A DNA stretch of 64,000 bases from Eonycteris spelaea (taxonomy: Eukaryota > Chordata > Mammalia > Chiroptera > Pteropodidae). Location: contig PUFA01000105.1 of the NCBI GenBank assembly GCA_003508835.1, forward strand, positions 5,022,001-5,086,000. The letters run 5' to 3'. This document shows, one piece after another, positions 1 through 9,814 of the stretch. The notes beneath the pieces are model-generated. The model was given only the letters and a program-made list of their open reading frames with translations. It ran no database searches and was not told the origin of the DNA. Made by a program: the position numbers and the translations under genes. Numbering within the stretch: position 1 is the stretch's first letter; each line of letters starts with the position of its first letter.

Positions 1-1062
1 AAAAGGGTTTAAATCAAAAGCTATTTTATAGAAATTGAAATTACATGTTATAAACTACAGGAAAATATTTGCAATACACATTACGAATAAAGAAATATGA
101 AAAACTTCTGCAAATCAGTATGAAAATGACAACCTAATATAAAAAGTAAAAAATACATGAGAAAGAACTTCACAGAAGAGGTAATACATATGGTTAGTGA
201 AGATATGAAGGGCATTCAATCATATTTTGATCAGATAAATGGAAACTGAAACCAGAATGAGATTCAATTTTATACATTTTCAAGCAGCAAAAATCAAGAA
301 GACAATACTATGTGCTTAAAAGTGTATGATTCATCACAATCTCTTATAAACTGTTGTTGGAAGTTTACAGATAGTGTACAGAGCCATTTTGTACAGACAT
401 TTTTTTAAAGTAATTTGACATTATCTTATAAATTTTAACATTTATCCCCATTCCCACTATTCATGAATTTCACTTCTAAGTACATACGAAAGAAAAATAA
501 TACAAACGTATTTTCAGATAACATTCAAATATGCTAATAGCACACTTCAGGACACAAAAGACGCCCCCCCACAGGAGAACGGTAAATCCAGTATGGGGGA
601 TCACACAATGAAACACGATACAGTGCTCGAGAGGAAATGAGCTACAGCTAGCTGTGATGAAACAGATTAATTTGAATCTATTAATGTAAAATTTGGTTTA
701 AAATTCCCTAAAGATGGTGTAAAGTATGATACTATTTTCATAAAGTCAAAATATCTGAGATCAGAGATCATATACTTAATAGAAATGCCTTGAAACGGGA
801 CCAAATTAAGTTTTTAATGTAGATAATGATAAAAACAAGATTAAGAAAGAGGCTAGCTTGGGTGGTGAAAGGTGGGAGTACTGAGTAGGATATTATTACA
901 AGGAAGGAAATGAATTATGGTCATTTTTTTATTTGTCATGTTGAGTAGTGTATATTCTTAAAGCAATATATACACACATGAAGTGAACCACACATTAACA
1001 AATGGTAAAATGATATAAATTAGGTAAAGAATGATCCCATTCTGTGTACCTGAGACCTAAAG
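1..1062 (+). mobile_element. LINE-1 3' portion (old L1M type)
   Basis: The first 290 bases follow the well-known L1 ORF2 C-terminal region in sense: a stretch like 'gaaaatatttgcaatacaca', then the 'ttcacagaagaggtaataca' block and an 'accagaatgagat' block. Positions 290-450 continue with the next L1 segment, including 'tttgacattatcttataaa'. From about 590 to 800 the order 'gggggatcacacaatgaaac', 'gagctacagctagctgtgat' and 'agtatgatactattttcata' is that of the 3' end of old L1s. Many substitutions and frame breaks mark it as ancient, and no ORF survives. The 5' part lies outside the window. The 3' end runs into an AC microsatellite at 1069, possibly grown from the A-rich tail. L1 identity is fairly sure; the subfamily is not resolved. 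Confidence 0.75.
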
Positions 1063-1067
1063 CTTAC

Positions 1068-1068
<1 letters not shown>

Positions 1069-1107
<39 letters not shown>
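1069..1107. repeat. (AC)n microsatellite
   Basis: A pure run of about 19 AC units, directly after the L1 3' portion. Long enough to be length-polymorphic. Confidence 0.97.
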
Positions 1108-1108
<1 letters not shown>

Positions 1109-2085
1109 TCTTTAAGATAACTTTGAAACCTTTCTCTGTATTGCCATAGCTCTCCATGCAGCCTCATTTTTCACTATTTGATGGATAATATTGCATGTTA
1201 TACTAGTATCGAGCCACTTATACTTGGCAATATAGAGTCCGATTTCATCTCACATCTTCAGCGCCTATACATATTTCATTCACTCAACCTAGCCCATTTT
1301 GTTCATACTTTGTAGTTCAGTTTGGCCTCAGGTTTTTAACAAAGTAGTCTCTTTGATTCTTCCAATGTTAATGAAATGTATCTAACCCTGTGCTTCCATA
1401 ATACACTTAGTGATTATATAGGCAGAGTGCAGTTTCCTTCACGAGACTCAAGCAATTTAAAACCTGGAGTGCATCTGGTTAATCTGTACATTCTCAAACT
1501 CGGTATTATGCCAGGAATGTAAGCAGACATTCAGTAAATATTAAGTTAATTCAAGAGTAAGTATTACAAATGAACCTGTTAATTGAAATCTGTTGGACTC
1601 TATCCGTAATAATCACCTCTCATTATAACGTTACTATCTCTGCCCACCTCTAAGCTGGTCAACAATTTAGCAGACTAGAGTTCCAAGAATTATTATGCCA
1701 CACGCATCACCCCACAACCACCCTTAGAGATGAAGAGAAAAATTTAAGACTGACATATCACTTCCCACCCCTCCCCAACAATTTTTACCTTACGGTTTCA
1801 ATATCTGTTGGTGATCTTTGTTTAAAAAAGTCGTTACATTGAGATTTCTCATTTTATTATTTTTTATACGTTTAGTAATTGGCGTTCTTCAATAAAGAAC
1901 TTTTCCTCCTTTCCTTTCCTTTTACTGAGTATAAGTATAGATTGATGGATTTTATTAAAACCATTGTTAAATGTTATAATAAAATTATTATTGTTATTAT
2001 GCTTATAGTACCCCAAACTTAGGCCAGTAGGAACCCTTTCAAACTAGCTCTTTGTCTTTTTGACATGACCCCATGAGTTGCTTTG
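1108..2085. other. No gene; mostly unique DNA with a possible L2/MIR tail
   Basis: No coding signal. Around 1480-1555 the words 'ttatgccaggaatgtaagca' and 'cattcagtaaatatta' resemble the final part of an L2 or MIR element in sense (cf. the common 'caataaatatttgttgaatg' ending), but the match is weak. The rest is AT-rich and I recognise nothing in it. Confidence 0.4.
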
Positions 2086-2088
2086 CAT

Positions 2089-2092
<4 letters not shown>

Positions 2093-2139
<47 letters not shown>
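2093..2139. repeat. (TA)n microsatellite
   Basis: About 23 uninterrupted TA units. It lies some 25 bp from the left edge of a Tigger1 remnant. The short ORF across it on the minus strand encodes only alternating Ile-Tyr and is not a gene. Confidence 0.97.
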
Positions 2140-2142
<3 letters not shown>

Positions 2143-2164
2143 TGAAATAAAATAGTTTCAGAAT

Positions 2165-2495
2165 TGTAATATTGCAAGTTTGGTTCTCGACCACAATGAT
2201 AAACTTAATGCCACAATAAAACAAATCACAGGAATTTTTAGATTTCCCAGTGCATATAAAAGTTATATTTATGCAATACTGTTATCTACTAAATGTTCTA
2301 TAGCATTATATCTTTTTAAAAAAGTGTAAAACCTTAATTAAAAAGTACTTTATTGCTAAAAAATGCTAACCATTATCTGAGCCTTCAGTGAGTTGTAACC
2401 TTTTTGCTGATGGAAGAGTCTTGCCTCAATGTTAATTAAAACAGTATCGGAGAAGCACAGTAAGGAGAAGAGCAATAAAACAAGGTATGCCTGTA
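2165..2495 (-). mobile_element. Tigger1 DNA transposon, internally deleted
   Basis: Tigger1 is a pogo/Tc1-mariner-class transposon. The left part (2165-2430) follows its subterminal region, read antisense to the transposase: 'gcaagtttggttctcgacca', 'gatttcccagtgcatataaa', 'tactttattgctaaaaaatg', 'ctgagccttcagtgagt'. It then jumps at about 2435-2445 to the opposite terminus, 'caataaaacaaggtatgcct' followed by 'gta' (to 2495), the inverted-repeat end. The whole transposase gene is missing, leaving a roughly 330-bp MITE-like copy that only a helper transposase could have moved. The outermost left inverted repeat is eroded. Strand is given for the transposase sense. Identification is strong; the exact deletion breakpoint is not. 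Confidence 0.85.
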
Positions 2496-2530
2496 CCGTC
2501 TTTGGAAATATTATGTGATGACCTCTCGAT

Positions 2531-2937
2531 ATGTTAACTTGACTAAGCTACAGTCCCCGGTGTTTGAATCAAACCCTAAGTAATGTGTTGCTCCAAAGAT
2601 ATGATGTAGATGGGATTACAATACATGATTTTAAGTGACGAACATTAACCTAAATAATATGAGTGGGTCTGATTCAATCAGTTCAAAAGCTTTAAAGGCA
2701 AATTTTCCCGAATAAGAAAAATGTTCCCTGTGTACAACAGCTTTCAGCTCATGCCCAAGAGTTCCAGCCCGCCCTTCCCGACAGCCTGCCCAGTGGATTC
2801 TGCTGCAGCTCCATAAACGCATAAGCCATGTTTATGCAATAACCCTCTTACAACGTCTGCCTCTGGTTCTACTCCCACTCACGTACTCTGCCTCACTGTT
2901 TGACTCCTCTGTTTTGAACTCTGATTAATACAGATTT
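2531..2937 (+). mobile_element. Ancient solo LTR-like element (MaLR/ERVL-like)
   Basis: It begins with 'tgttaacttgactaagctac' and ends near 'ctctgattaatacag', with an internal 'gagtgggtctgattcaatca' word. That order matches a common mammalian repeat of about 400 bp that starts TGTTAA...CAACTTGACTA, has a 'cctcatccaatcagttgaag' core and ends 'accctgactaatacag'. The TG...CA-like boundaries and size suggest a solo LTR, but I cannot name the family with certainty. No internal retroviral sequence flanks it. Confidence 0.5.
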
Positions 2938-3379
2938 GATATTGAAAGTGGGTTTTATGTTTCTCTTCCTTTTTATTAACAGCTAGTTTTAATTATCCAT
3001 GTTATCACTCAAGTTACTGTATGTGGTATTTGGGGATCATACATACGGATGTTAAGATTTTAATTTTGAATAGATCAACACTACTTCATCCTTCTCCTAG
3101 CTGGTGCTTCATATTAGAGTGGATTAATATTTTCTTATCTAAGTAATAAATTTTATCTGGTTCTTCATGTCTATAGGGTTTATATAACTTGAAGGCTTTC
3201 CCAGAGACAAGCTTGAAATTCCTTTTATTTCAAGATAAACTTTTCAGGGAGAATTCAAGTAAGAATTTAAAAACTTACATTAGGAAAATTTCAGGATCAC
3301 ATTTATTTTTATATGTTGAAGTCTGTCTCAGACATCCCATAAACATCCTGAAGTTGAGTCAATTTCTAGGAGGATTCAC

Positions 3380-3720
3380 ATGGGTTAACTCTAGTTATCC
3401 TCACAGCCAATGTTTATTACGGCAAAGGATTCAGAGGAAAAGGAAAAAGAAATGGACATATATTGACAAGGTCCAGAGATATCAAGTACTGGCTTCTGGG
3501 TCTGTCTTTATCCGGGTCACACACTTATATTCTCTCCGGAGCCAACTACAGAGACACGTGGAAAATGTGAGGGCCAGGAAAGCCCACTCAAGTCTCAGGT
3601 TCCAACGATTTTATGACAATGGTATTAAAATCGCCTTGCCATCCTGGAATGACTCAGACGGTATTAACTTTTTGCTAATTTCTAGAGTTACACCAATTAT
3701 CACGCCCTTGAATTCTTACA
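3380..3720 (-). mobile_element. Possible LTR remnant under a 189-codon ORF
   Basis: Words such as 'tttattacggcaaaggattc', 'gacaaggtccagagatatca' and 'gtgagggccaggaaagccca' fall in the order of an ancient LTR repeat read in reverse; 'tttatt' would be the complement of its AATAAA signal. The plus-strand ORF at 3189-3758 (189 codons, the longest in the window) overlies this. Its translation is Lys/Arg- and Ser-rich, has no domain I recognise and lacks splice or promoter context, so I treat it as chance. The repeat call is moderate to weak. Confidence 0.35.
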
Positions 3721-3935
3721 AGACTGTCAGTTCCCTTTGGCTGTCTTGTTCTGTTTAGATAAGTCTTTACCCTCTACCTTGGGCTCTCAGCCTCTGCTCC
3801 CGTTCCCTTAGCTATCCCAATATCGGTCCTAAGTTTACTCACAAGTTCATTAGTTTTCTTGTTTCCCCATATATGGATTTCTTGTAACAAAAAAATAAAT
3901 AAATAAACTTCAAATATATTTCTTCAAAGTTTATA

Positions 3936-4190
3936 ATGTTCGACATGCCTTTTAAACAACCATTTTATTTCATCCCTGTATATCTTATCTTTCTAAAGAG
4001 TAACTTCTGCCTATCTTATCAGTTCAAACACTTAAGGCATTATAAATTCTGTTTTCTGACTTTCCCTATCAACTTCACGTACGCTATGCACAACACTTTC
4101 AAAAGAGTTGCTCAAATTCTATTCTGTGTAATGATTATTTTTCTCCTCACTGCATCTACTCCATTGAAAACTGCATTCAGATTTCTTTAA
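3936..4190 (+). mobile_element. Weak L2-like fragment
   Basis: The block 4090-4180 ('ctttcaaaagagttgctcaa', 'ctccattgaaaactgc') resembles the L2 ORF2 segment whose consensus has a 'ccactgaaactgctct' word. The 84-codon ORF here has no recognisable protein. Divergence is high and the call tentative. Confidence 0.3.
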
Positions 4191-4689
4191 TAATTTAAGA
4201 TTTGGTATGTGAGTGAATTAATTCCCACAGTCAATAGTATTGAGGGCTACAATTACTATTTGGGCCATTACAGAAAAACTAGCCCAGTGTATCAAGTATG
4301 TATTAAGATTGTGATGTTAATGACTAATCTAAAAACCAAAGAATAGAAAGATTGCATTTTGGAAGACAAAAAAAATGTGTTTTCAAAACAACTTATAGTC
4401 ATTCATAAGAACTTAAAAAAATCAAACAGATTGAATTAATATGCTGAAAATAACGACAGATAAAAAAGAAACGTGATGTCTGTTACTATAAAATCTCTGA
4501 GGCAGCAGCAAGTTCAAGTAAAATTGCTAAACAATATATTTGAAGTGACATCATTAAGAGCATTTTGAACAAAGGATATTCAGAAGAATTCATGAACTTG
4601 ATTTCTCAAATTCAATGTAATGATATAACAACTGGACTTTAATTGGCTGTGAGAGGCATAGACGGCTTATTCTTTCACTCAACTCATAT

Positions 4690-4945
4690 TAAGATCTATT
4701 CTCTGAGAAACTTTGACTGCAACATTGTTGACTGTAATCACTATGCTGTATATTCCATCGTCAGAACTACCTGCTAGTTGCGAGTTTACACCCATAAACA
4801 ACATTGTCCCAAACTTTCCCTCTGCCCCGACCCCACCTAACCATCATTGTTCTCTGTTTTCACAAGTTCATCTTTTTTAAGTTCCAAATCTAAGTGATAT
4901 CATACAGTATATGTCTTTCTCTGTCTGACTTACTTCACTTAGAAT
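4690..4945 (-). mobile_element. LINE-1 3'UTR fragment, antisense
   Basis: On the plus strand the order 'aagatctattctctgagaaa', 'aatcactatgctgtatattc', 'cacctaaccatcattgttct' and 'tctgtctgacttacttcact' is the reverse complement of the L1 3'UTR, whose sense form contains 'aagtgaaataagtcagac'. About 250 bp remain. It ends abruptly at about 4945, where a Tigger1 terminus begins. Confidence 0.75.
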
Positions 4946-4976
4946 ACAAGCATACCTCGTTTTATTGTGTTTCGTA
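4946..4976. mobile_element. Solitary Tigger1 terminal inverted repeat
   Basis: 'agcatacctcgttttattgt' followed by 'gtttcg' is almost exactly the Tigger1 terminus (consensus 'aggcatacctcgttttattg'). Beyond about 4976 I cannot follow the transposon; the next 100 bp are unclear and contain a T15 run at about 5066-5080. The piece abuts the antisense L1 end. It may be a deleted copy or a rearranged end. Confidence 0.65.
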
Positions 4977-5099
4977 AACAAACCTGTGCAGTGTGCAGGA
5001 GCGTAGTTCAGCATGATACTGACCTCACCCCTCCCTGTTTCATATGACTTACATTTATCTCAGGTTTTTTTTTTTTTTCCATGAAGAAATCCAGGCTAA

Positions 5100-5910
5100 G
5101 CGATAAGGAAGTGCATATTCTCAAAACGCAGTATAATTTTTAAAACTCATTTCTTTCATTTGTCTTATCATCATAAATGCCATAGCCACTGTTGGTACTT
5201 CTATAAGAATGTAAACTGTGGTTGATTCACCTTTCCTACAATCTCTGTCCCCATGGAAGTGTTACCTGCTATGACTAGGTATGCAAGGTTCTCAGCTCCA
5301 TTCCTTCTAATGGTAACCTGAAAACTATCTTATTATAAATGTAGAGTACGTGTAGCCTGACTTGTAATATCATAAAATACAGAAGATGAGCGAATTATTC
5401 CCATCTCACCAATATTTGTCTGTCTTCTGACTCAGTGATGCCACAAAAATGTAGAGATCTCCATGCGTCATAATTGGGAGACAGTGATGGTAGTGAGGGC
5501 CAACATAAACTAAGTGGAAGAACTTCGCTGAATCGCCAATTTTTTTTCATGAGTGATTGGATCTATTCCACATGACTTCATGCAAATGCAAGAAACTGAC
5601 TCAATAATCGCAGTTAAACTGTAGAGAATTTGCTGTGTGTCTTGCTGAACTATTCGAATCATAAGGCGCGTGCAATTTGCCAAATCCTATTTTAGCCAGT
5701 CAAGCTGAAAAGATTTCTCTAGTCAGCCTGTATTCCTCTGAAATGACACCTGGAGAGTAATGCGTGTGCTTATAGAGGACGGACTAAAAGTAGATTCAAT
5801 AAGCTGTCTGTCCAGTTTCCACCACACACAGCGTCTGGGGACGGTGTGCAACAAGGCAAAAAGAAAAAACCCAAGTGGTGCTTCTGGCATTTCAGAGAAC
5901 GTGAAGTTTC
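5100..5910. other. No gene recognised; unique sequence
   Basis: Mixed-composition unique DNA. Overlapping 60-79-codon ORFs on both strands at 5760-6037 have no recognisable product. No clear repeat. Confidence 0.45.
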
Positions 5911-5914
5911 GAAG

Positions 5915-5992
5915 CCACAGGGACTGTATTCTGTTTGCTGCTTGTACCTCAGCACCCAGAACTTGTCAGATTTTAAGTCTCTCCACCTCTTA
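5915..5992 (+). mobile_element. L2 3' tail fragment
   Basis: 'ccacagggactgtattctgt', 'ttgctgcttgtacctcagca' and 'cccagaacttgtcag' follow the L2 3' end in sense (consensus 'gcagggactgtgtctgtttt', 'ccccagcacctagaacagtg'). Short and diverged. Confidence 0.5.
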
Positions 5993-5999
5993 CAATTAG

Positions 6000-7455
6000 T
6001 ACTACATCACAGCGTCATATTTGCTATCAAATATTAGCATGGGTATTTTTCCCCCAGTGGTTCAGAAGTGGGGTACTCTTTAATAGTCTCTATGCATTTA
6101 AAAACAACATACAGTTTTTTTGTTTGTTTGTTTTTAACAGAAGCACTGTCCTATGAATCCTGTCTGAGTTCTCTTCAACCCCCACATAATCACCCACTCC
6201 TCCCTCCCCTTTCAAGAATATGCCCTTGATTCTAAACCTAGGGAAGTAAAGAATCAGGTAAGAGTATTGAGCAAAGGTATATTATAATACATAAAGTGAT
6301 AAAGAGCCGACAATGTATTCTTTTTTAATTCACATGTAAAACCTTCTTGATAGCGCTTACAGGTATCCTGTTTACTCAATTAAGATGAAAATAAGGTACG
6401 GCCAGTGTGTTGTGCTCAGGTCTGTGTGCTCACAACACCTACAGTGCATTGTCTCTGTAATTGTTTATTATATTAAAGGGAAACTCTGCTTTGATCGGCA
6501 GGACAATGTCTAAGTCAATTTCATGATATTTGGAGAAATAACTCAATGCGATTCTGACACGTCACACATCCAAGGAGAATTTAAGGAGGCGATAAAACCA
6601 AGTGGTTTGACATTTCAGTTATTGGAAGACTTGAAAGTGATTAGTTATACCAACATACACAATGAAAATAATTAAGAAAACTGACTGATACACTAATTCA
6701 TAAAATATAATATATAAAAATGTTATTGATCATATGTGTGTGTGTGTGTTTTTTTTACCAAAGTCAGAAGTTATATTTTAAAATACACATAACCTCACCA
6801 AATGCTTTTGATCACTTACCAGTCTTGTTTTTCTACCTAGGTTTAAAAGGAAAGGTCTGGATGCGAGGAATATATTTCTTGGCATTTCCAACTGATTGAG
6901 GATTTATATTGGATTGTAAATTTGAACTTTCCTTTGGAGATGAGAAATTCTTCATAGTTCTAGTATTTACCTTCTGACACCTAATCTGTAGCCATAAACT
7001 GAAATAAAACTATTGCCCTCAGGGATACCTCATTTTCCACGGCCACATTTCAGAAAATTATAAAGATACTAGAGAGAAAAACTGCAGAAAGTTAAGGGAT
7101 ATGTTTATTTATAGAATCAGTTTAAGTAATGGTTTAATATATATTTTGTAATTGATGTAACTGAAGATAAACTTACTCATCTAATATTTGAAGCATTGTG
7201 GCTAATAATATAGATCACGACATTTAGAAAGGAAAGTTTATTCTACACGTGTTCTCGAAAAGAAAAATCATTTAGAAATTGCTTCACAAAATGTGAATTC
7301 ATACTCACATTTATTTATTCCTTTAAGATCAGCAAGCGTTTGAAGTTGTTTTAGTGGTTAAAAAAATCATTAATTTAACAGATGATAATATAGTCCCCAA
7401 CCTATTTCTTACAAACTACATAGGTTGAAAAGAAATATCGACTTCTAAATCTATC
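6000..7455. other. No gene recognised; unique AT-rich DNA
   Basis: No coding or RNA-gene signal. It contains a short (TG)n plus T run at 6735-6758, a pyrimidine-rich patch at about 6170-6230 and a small hairpin at about 6409-6436 (gttgtg...cacaac). Nothing else identified. Confidence 0.45.
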
Positions 7456-7459
7456 AAAG

Positions 7460-7795
7460 TTATTTTTAAGACTTGGTTATTTTAGAGAAATTTTAGGTTC
7501 CTAGCGAAATGGAGGGGAAGGTACAGAGATTTCGCATATACACCCTGTTCCTGCACGTGCATCCCCATCATCAACACCCCGCCCCCCCAGTGGGGCACAC
7601 TTGTTACAGCGGATGGACCTGCACAGACACACTGCTCTCTCTTAAATTTTATAGTTTATATAAGAGATAACTCTCGGTGTGGCACATTTCGATCAGTTTA
7701 GACAAACGTGCAATGGCATGCATCCGCCGTCATAACACCATACGGAGTATTTTCACCACCCTAAAAACCCTTTTAAAATCTCCTAAAATTTTTTT
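7460..7795 (-). mobile_element. LINE-1 3' end, antisense (L1ME/L1M-like)
   Basis: The segments 'tacagagatttcgcatatac', 'taactctcggtgtggcacat', 'gcaatggcatgcatccgccg' and 'gagtattttcaccaccctaa' appear in the order of the antisense 3' end of old L1s (cf. 'actcttggtgttgtacattc', 'tgacatgtatccaccattat', 'ttcactgccctaaaaatcc'). Many CpGs are present where the usual consensus has TpG or CpA. No ORF. Confidence 0.65.
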
Positions 7796-8130
7796 TTGAA
7801 AATCAGTATTAACCCCTAAATAGAAAAATATTTTATATGAGGAAGAATTGAGTAAGTTGTTAATCAATAAATGTCATAACCTTAGTTTTGATTATTCTTC
7901 ACCCTGGTGCAACTGAGCCAGCTTTCTCTGAATTTGCTAGAAACAGCCAGTAAGAGCACAGAAACAATGCGAGAGTCAGAGTGCCGACCCCACTCCTCAT
8001 GTTGCTGAAAATCTACGAGGAACTTTTGACTCCCCCCGACTTAAGCCTTACTGATAACATAAACAGTTGGTTAACACATAAGCCAGAGAAAATGTTATTC
8101 AGAAAATCATAAGGAAGAGAAAATAAATTT

Positions 8131-8206
8131 ACAGTATGTATTGAAAAACGTTTGCCTGTAAGTGGGAACCGCACAGTTCAAACCCACGCTGTCCAGGGGT
8201 CAACTG
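8131..8206 (-). mobile_element. Tigger-like DNA transposon terminus
   Basis: Reverse-complemented, it starts 'cagttgacccctggacagcg', then 'tgggtttgaactgtgcgg' and a 'ccacttacaggcaaacgttt' stretch. This is the terminus of a Tigger/MER-type element whose consensus begins 'cagttgacccttgaacaacg'. The terminus is followed immediately by TA, the target dinucleotide of the class. Only this end survives. Confidence 0.65.
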
Positions 8207-8209
8207 TAA

Positions 8210-9120
8210 TTGATTGCTGCAGAAGCCGGAGTAAAAGCCTATGGGAAACTGTTGGCTCTTCACAGTTATTGCTTCTCTGTGTTCTAAAGATCTGTCTCCC
8301 CCACCTCTAACCAATAAAGCATTGTTACCGCTTTTGTCCATCTCCTAAATCTTGCTCAACTTTGTTTTTAGTGGTCTCTAACCCAGTACTATGCACAGAA
8401 GGGAAGTCTGAGAAATACGGTCCCAGAACAACTAGAGAGAAAAAGATCAACATGGCCCAAACTCATTAAGAAACTTACTATTGAATATTCTCTTCGCTCC
8501 ACATCCTATTTATGGGCAAGTTCCCTCTCCACGAGGCAGAGCAAACCTCCCTACACAGAATCTTCAGACTCAGTGTCCAGGATTTCCATGGAGACAGACC
8601 CTGGGGCTATGAATCCTGGCACCAGCACTTTGAATCAGAAACCAGCGACAGGAACTGAGGACGAGCGAATTATTTCTGGTTGAAGTTGGTAGGGAGGGCA
8701 GTGTTGGGTGAAGCGGTGGCAAGTGCATGCATTTTCTGGACGCAGTGACAGCAGGGATTGGGTCAGCAGCGTTCTTTGTCACGAGCTCCTTGTCTATGGC
8801 AGTAGAAACGCCATTTCTGGTGTCTGTATCCAGTGAATAAAATACTTTCACTGAAGGATTAAAACCCCCTTCTTTGGACCTCGCATAGATAATAAGAACT
8901 ACACATTGTCTTTTTTTCTGTGATTTTTACAATTATTTTTAAATTATTTTAAATCCTAAACTCTACCATTGTCATTTTTGAACATTTTTTTGTCAAATAC
9001 CAAGGGCTCTATTTTTTTTTTTTCATCTTTTGCAACCAGGACACAGATTAAGAAGATTAGTTGTACACCAAAGGCCCTCATGCTGCATTTAACATCTCCT
9101 TTTAAAGGATGATAGCTATC
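8210..9120. other. No gene recognised; unique sequence
   Basis: Moderate-complexity DNA with minus-strand ORFs of 70 and 93 codons (8129-8341, 8570-8851) that match nothing I know. I see no repeat beyond the Tigger-like end at its left edge. Confidence 0.4.
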
Positions 9121-9129
9121 TAGACTCTC

Positions 9130-9810
9130 TACAATACAGGTTTGTTTTTTCCAATTTTTTAAAATCTTTATATCAATGAAATCACATAGAATACGTGCTT
9201 TATTATTTGGCTTCTTTCATTCGACATCATATTTGCAAGTTATGTAATTGTTGAGTGGTTGCAGTTAATTTATCTTCTTTGCTGAATAATAATTGGGTAA
9301 ATATATATTACAATAATCGATCCATTCTTCATGAACATTGGGTAGCTTTTAGGTTTCTGCTACTATAAAATTATGAACATTCCAGGACACGTCTTCGGTA
9401 AAAGATTATATCTACATATAGTGCATAGTAATTTCCTAGGAGTAGAATAGCGAGGTCATAGGATATGCATACACTGAGCTGTAATTATCACTGCCAAATC
9501 ATTTTTAAAATTGACTTCTGGTGTATTCCACTTACGCAAATTAGATAACATTAGGTAATTATGTCCTTCAAATGCACTATATCCTTACTGATGCTTTGTC
9601 TGATTGTTCTATTAGCTATTAAGAAAAGAATGTAGGTGGCCCTCACTATCTTTTAAGTTCTGTCAATTTTTGCTTTATGTAGATAATGCTTACAGATTTA
9701 GAATAGTGATTTCTTCCTAGAAGATTGGTTCTTTTATCATTATGACATTTTTCATTATCTCTAGAATAATTCTCTTTTTAATGTATACTATCAGAATCTC
9801 AACTAAGTTT
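9130..9810 (-). mobile_element. LINE-1 3' region, antisense and diverged
   Basis: Plus-strand words match the antisense L1M 3' region: 'ttgctgaataataattgggt', 'atcgatccattcttcatgaa', 'ctaggagtagaatagcgagg', 'actgccaaatcatttttaaa'. From 9590 the words 'ttgtctgattgttctattag' and 'ttctgtcaatttttgcttta' belong to a more internal L1 ORF2 segment, again antisense. The intervening L1 sequence is missing, so either two fragments lie together or one copy has an internal deletion. Confidence 0.65.
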
Positions 9811-9814
9811 AAGA

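Noticed and set aside
2039..2224. ORFs encoding Tyr/Ile repeats (also near 21779-22053 and 47709-47918)
   Set aside because: These are translations of TA microsatellites.
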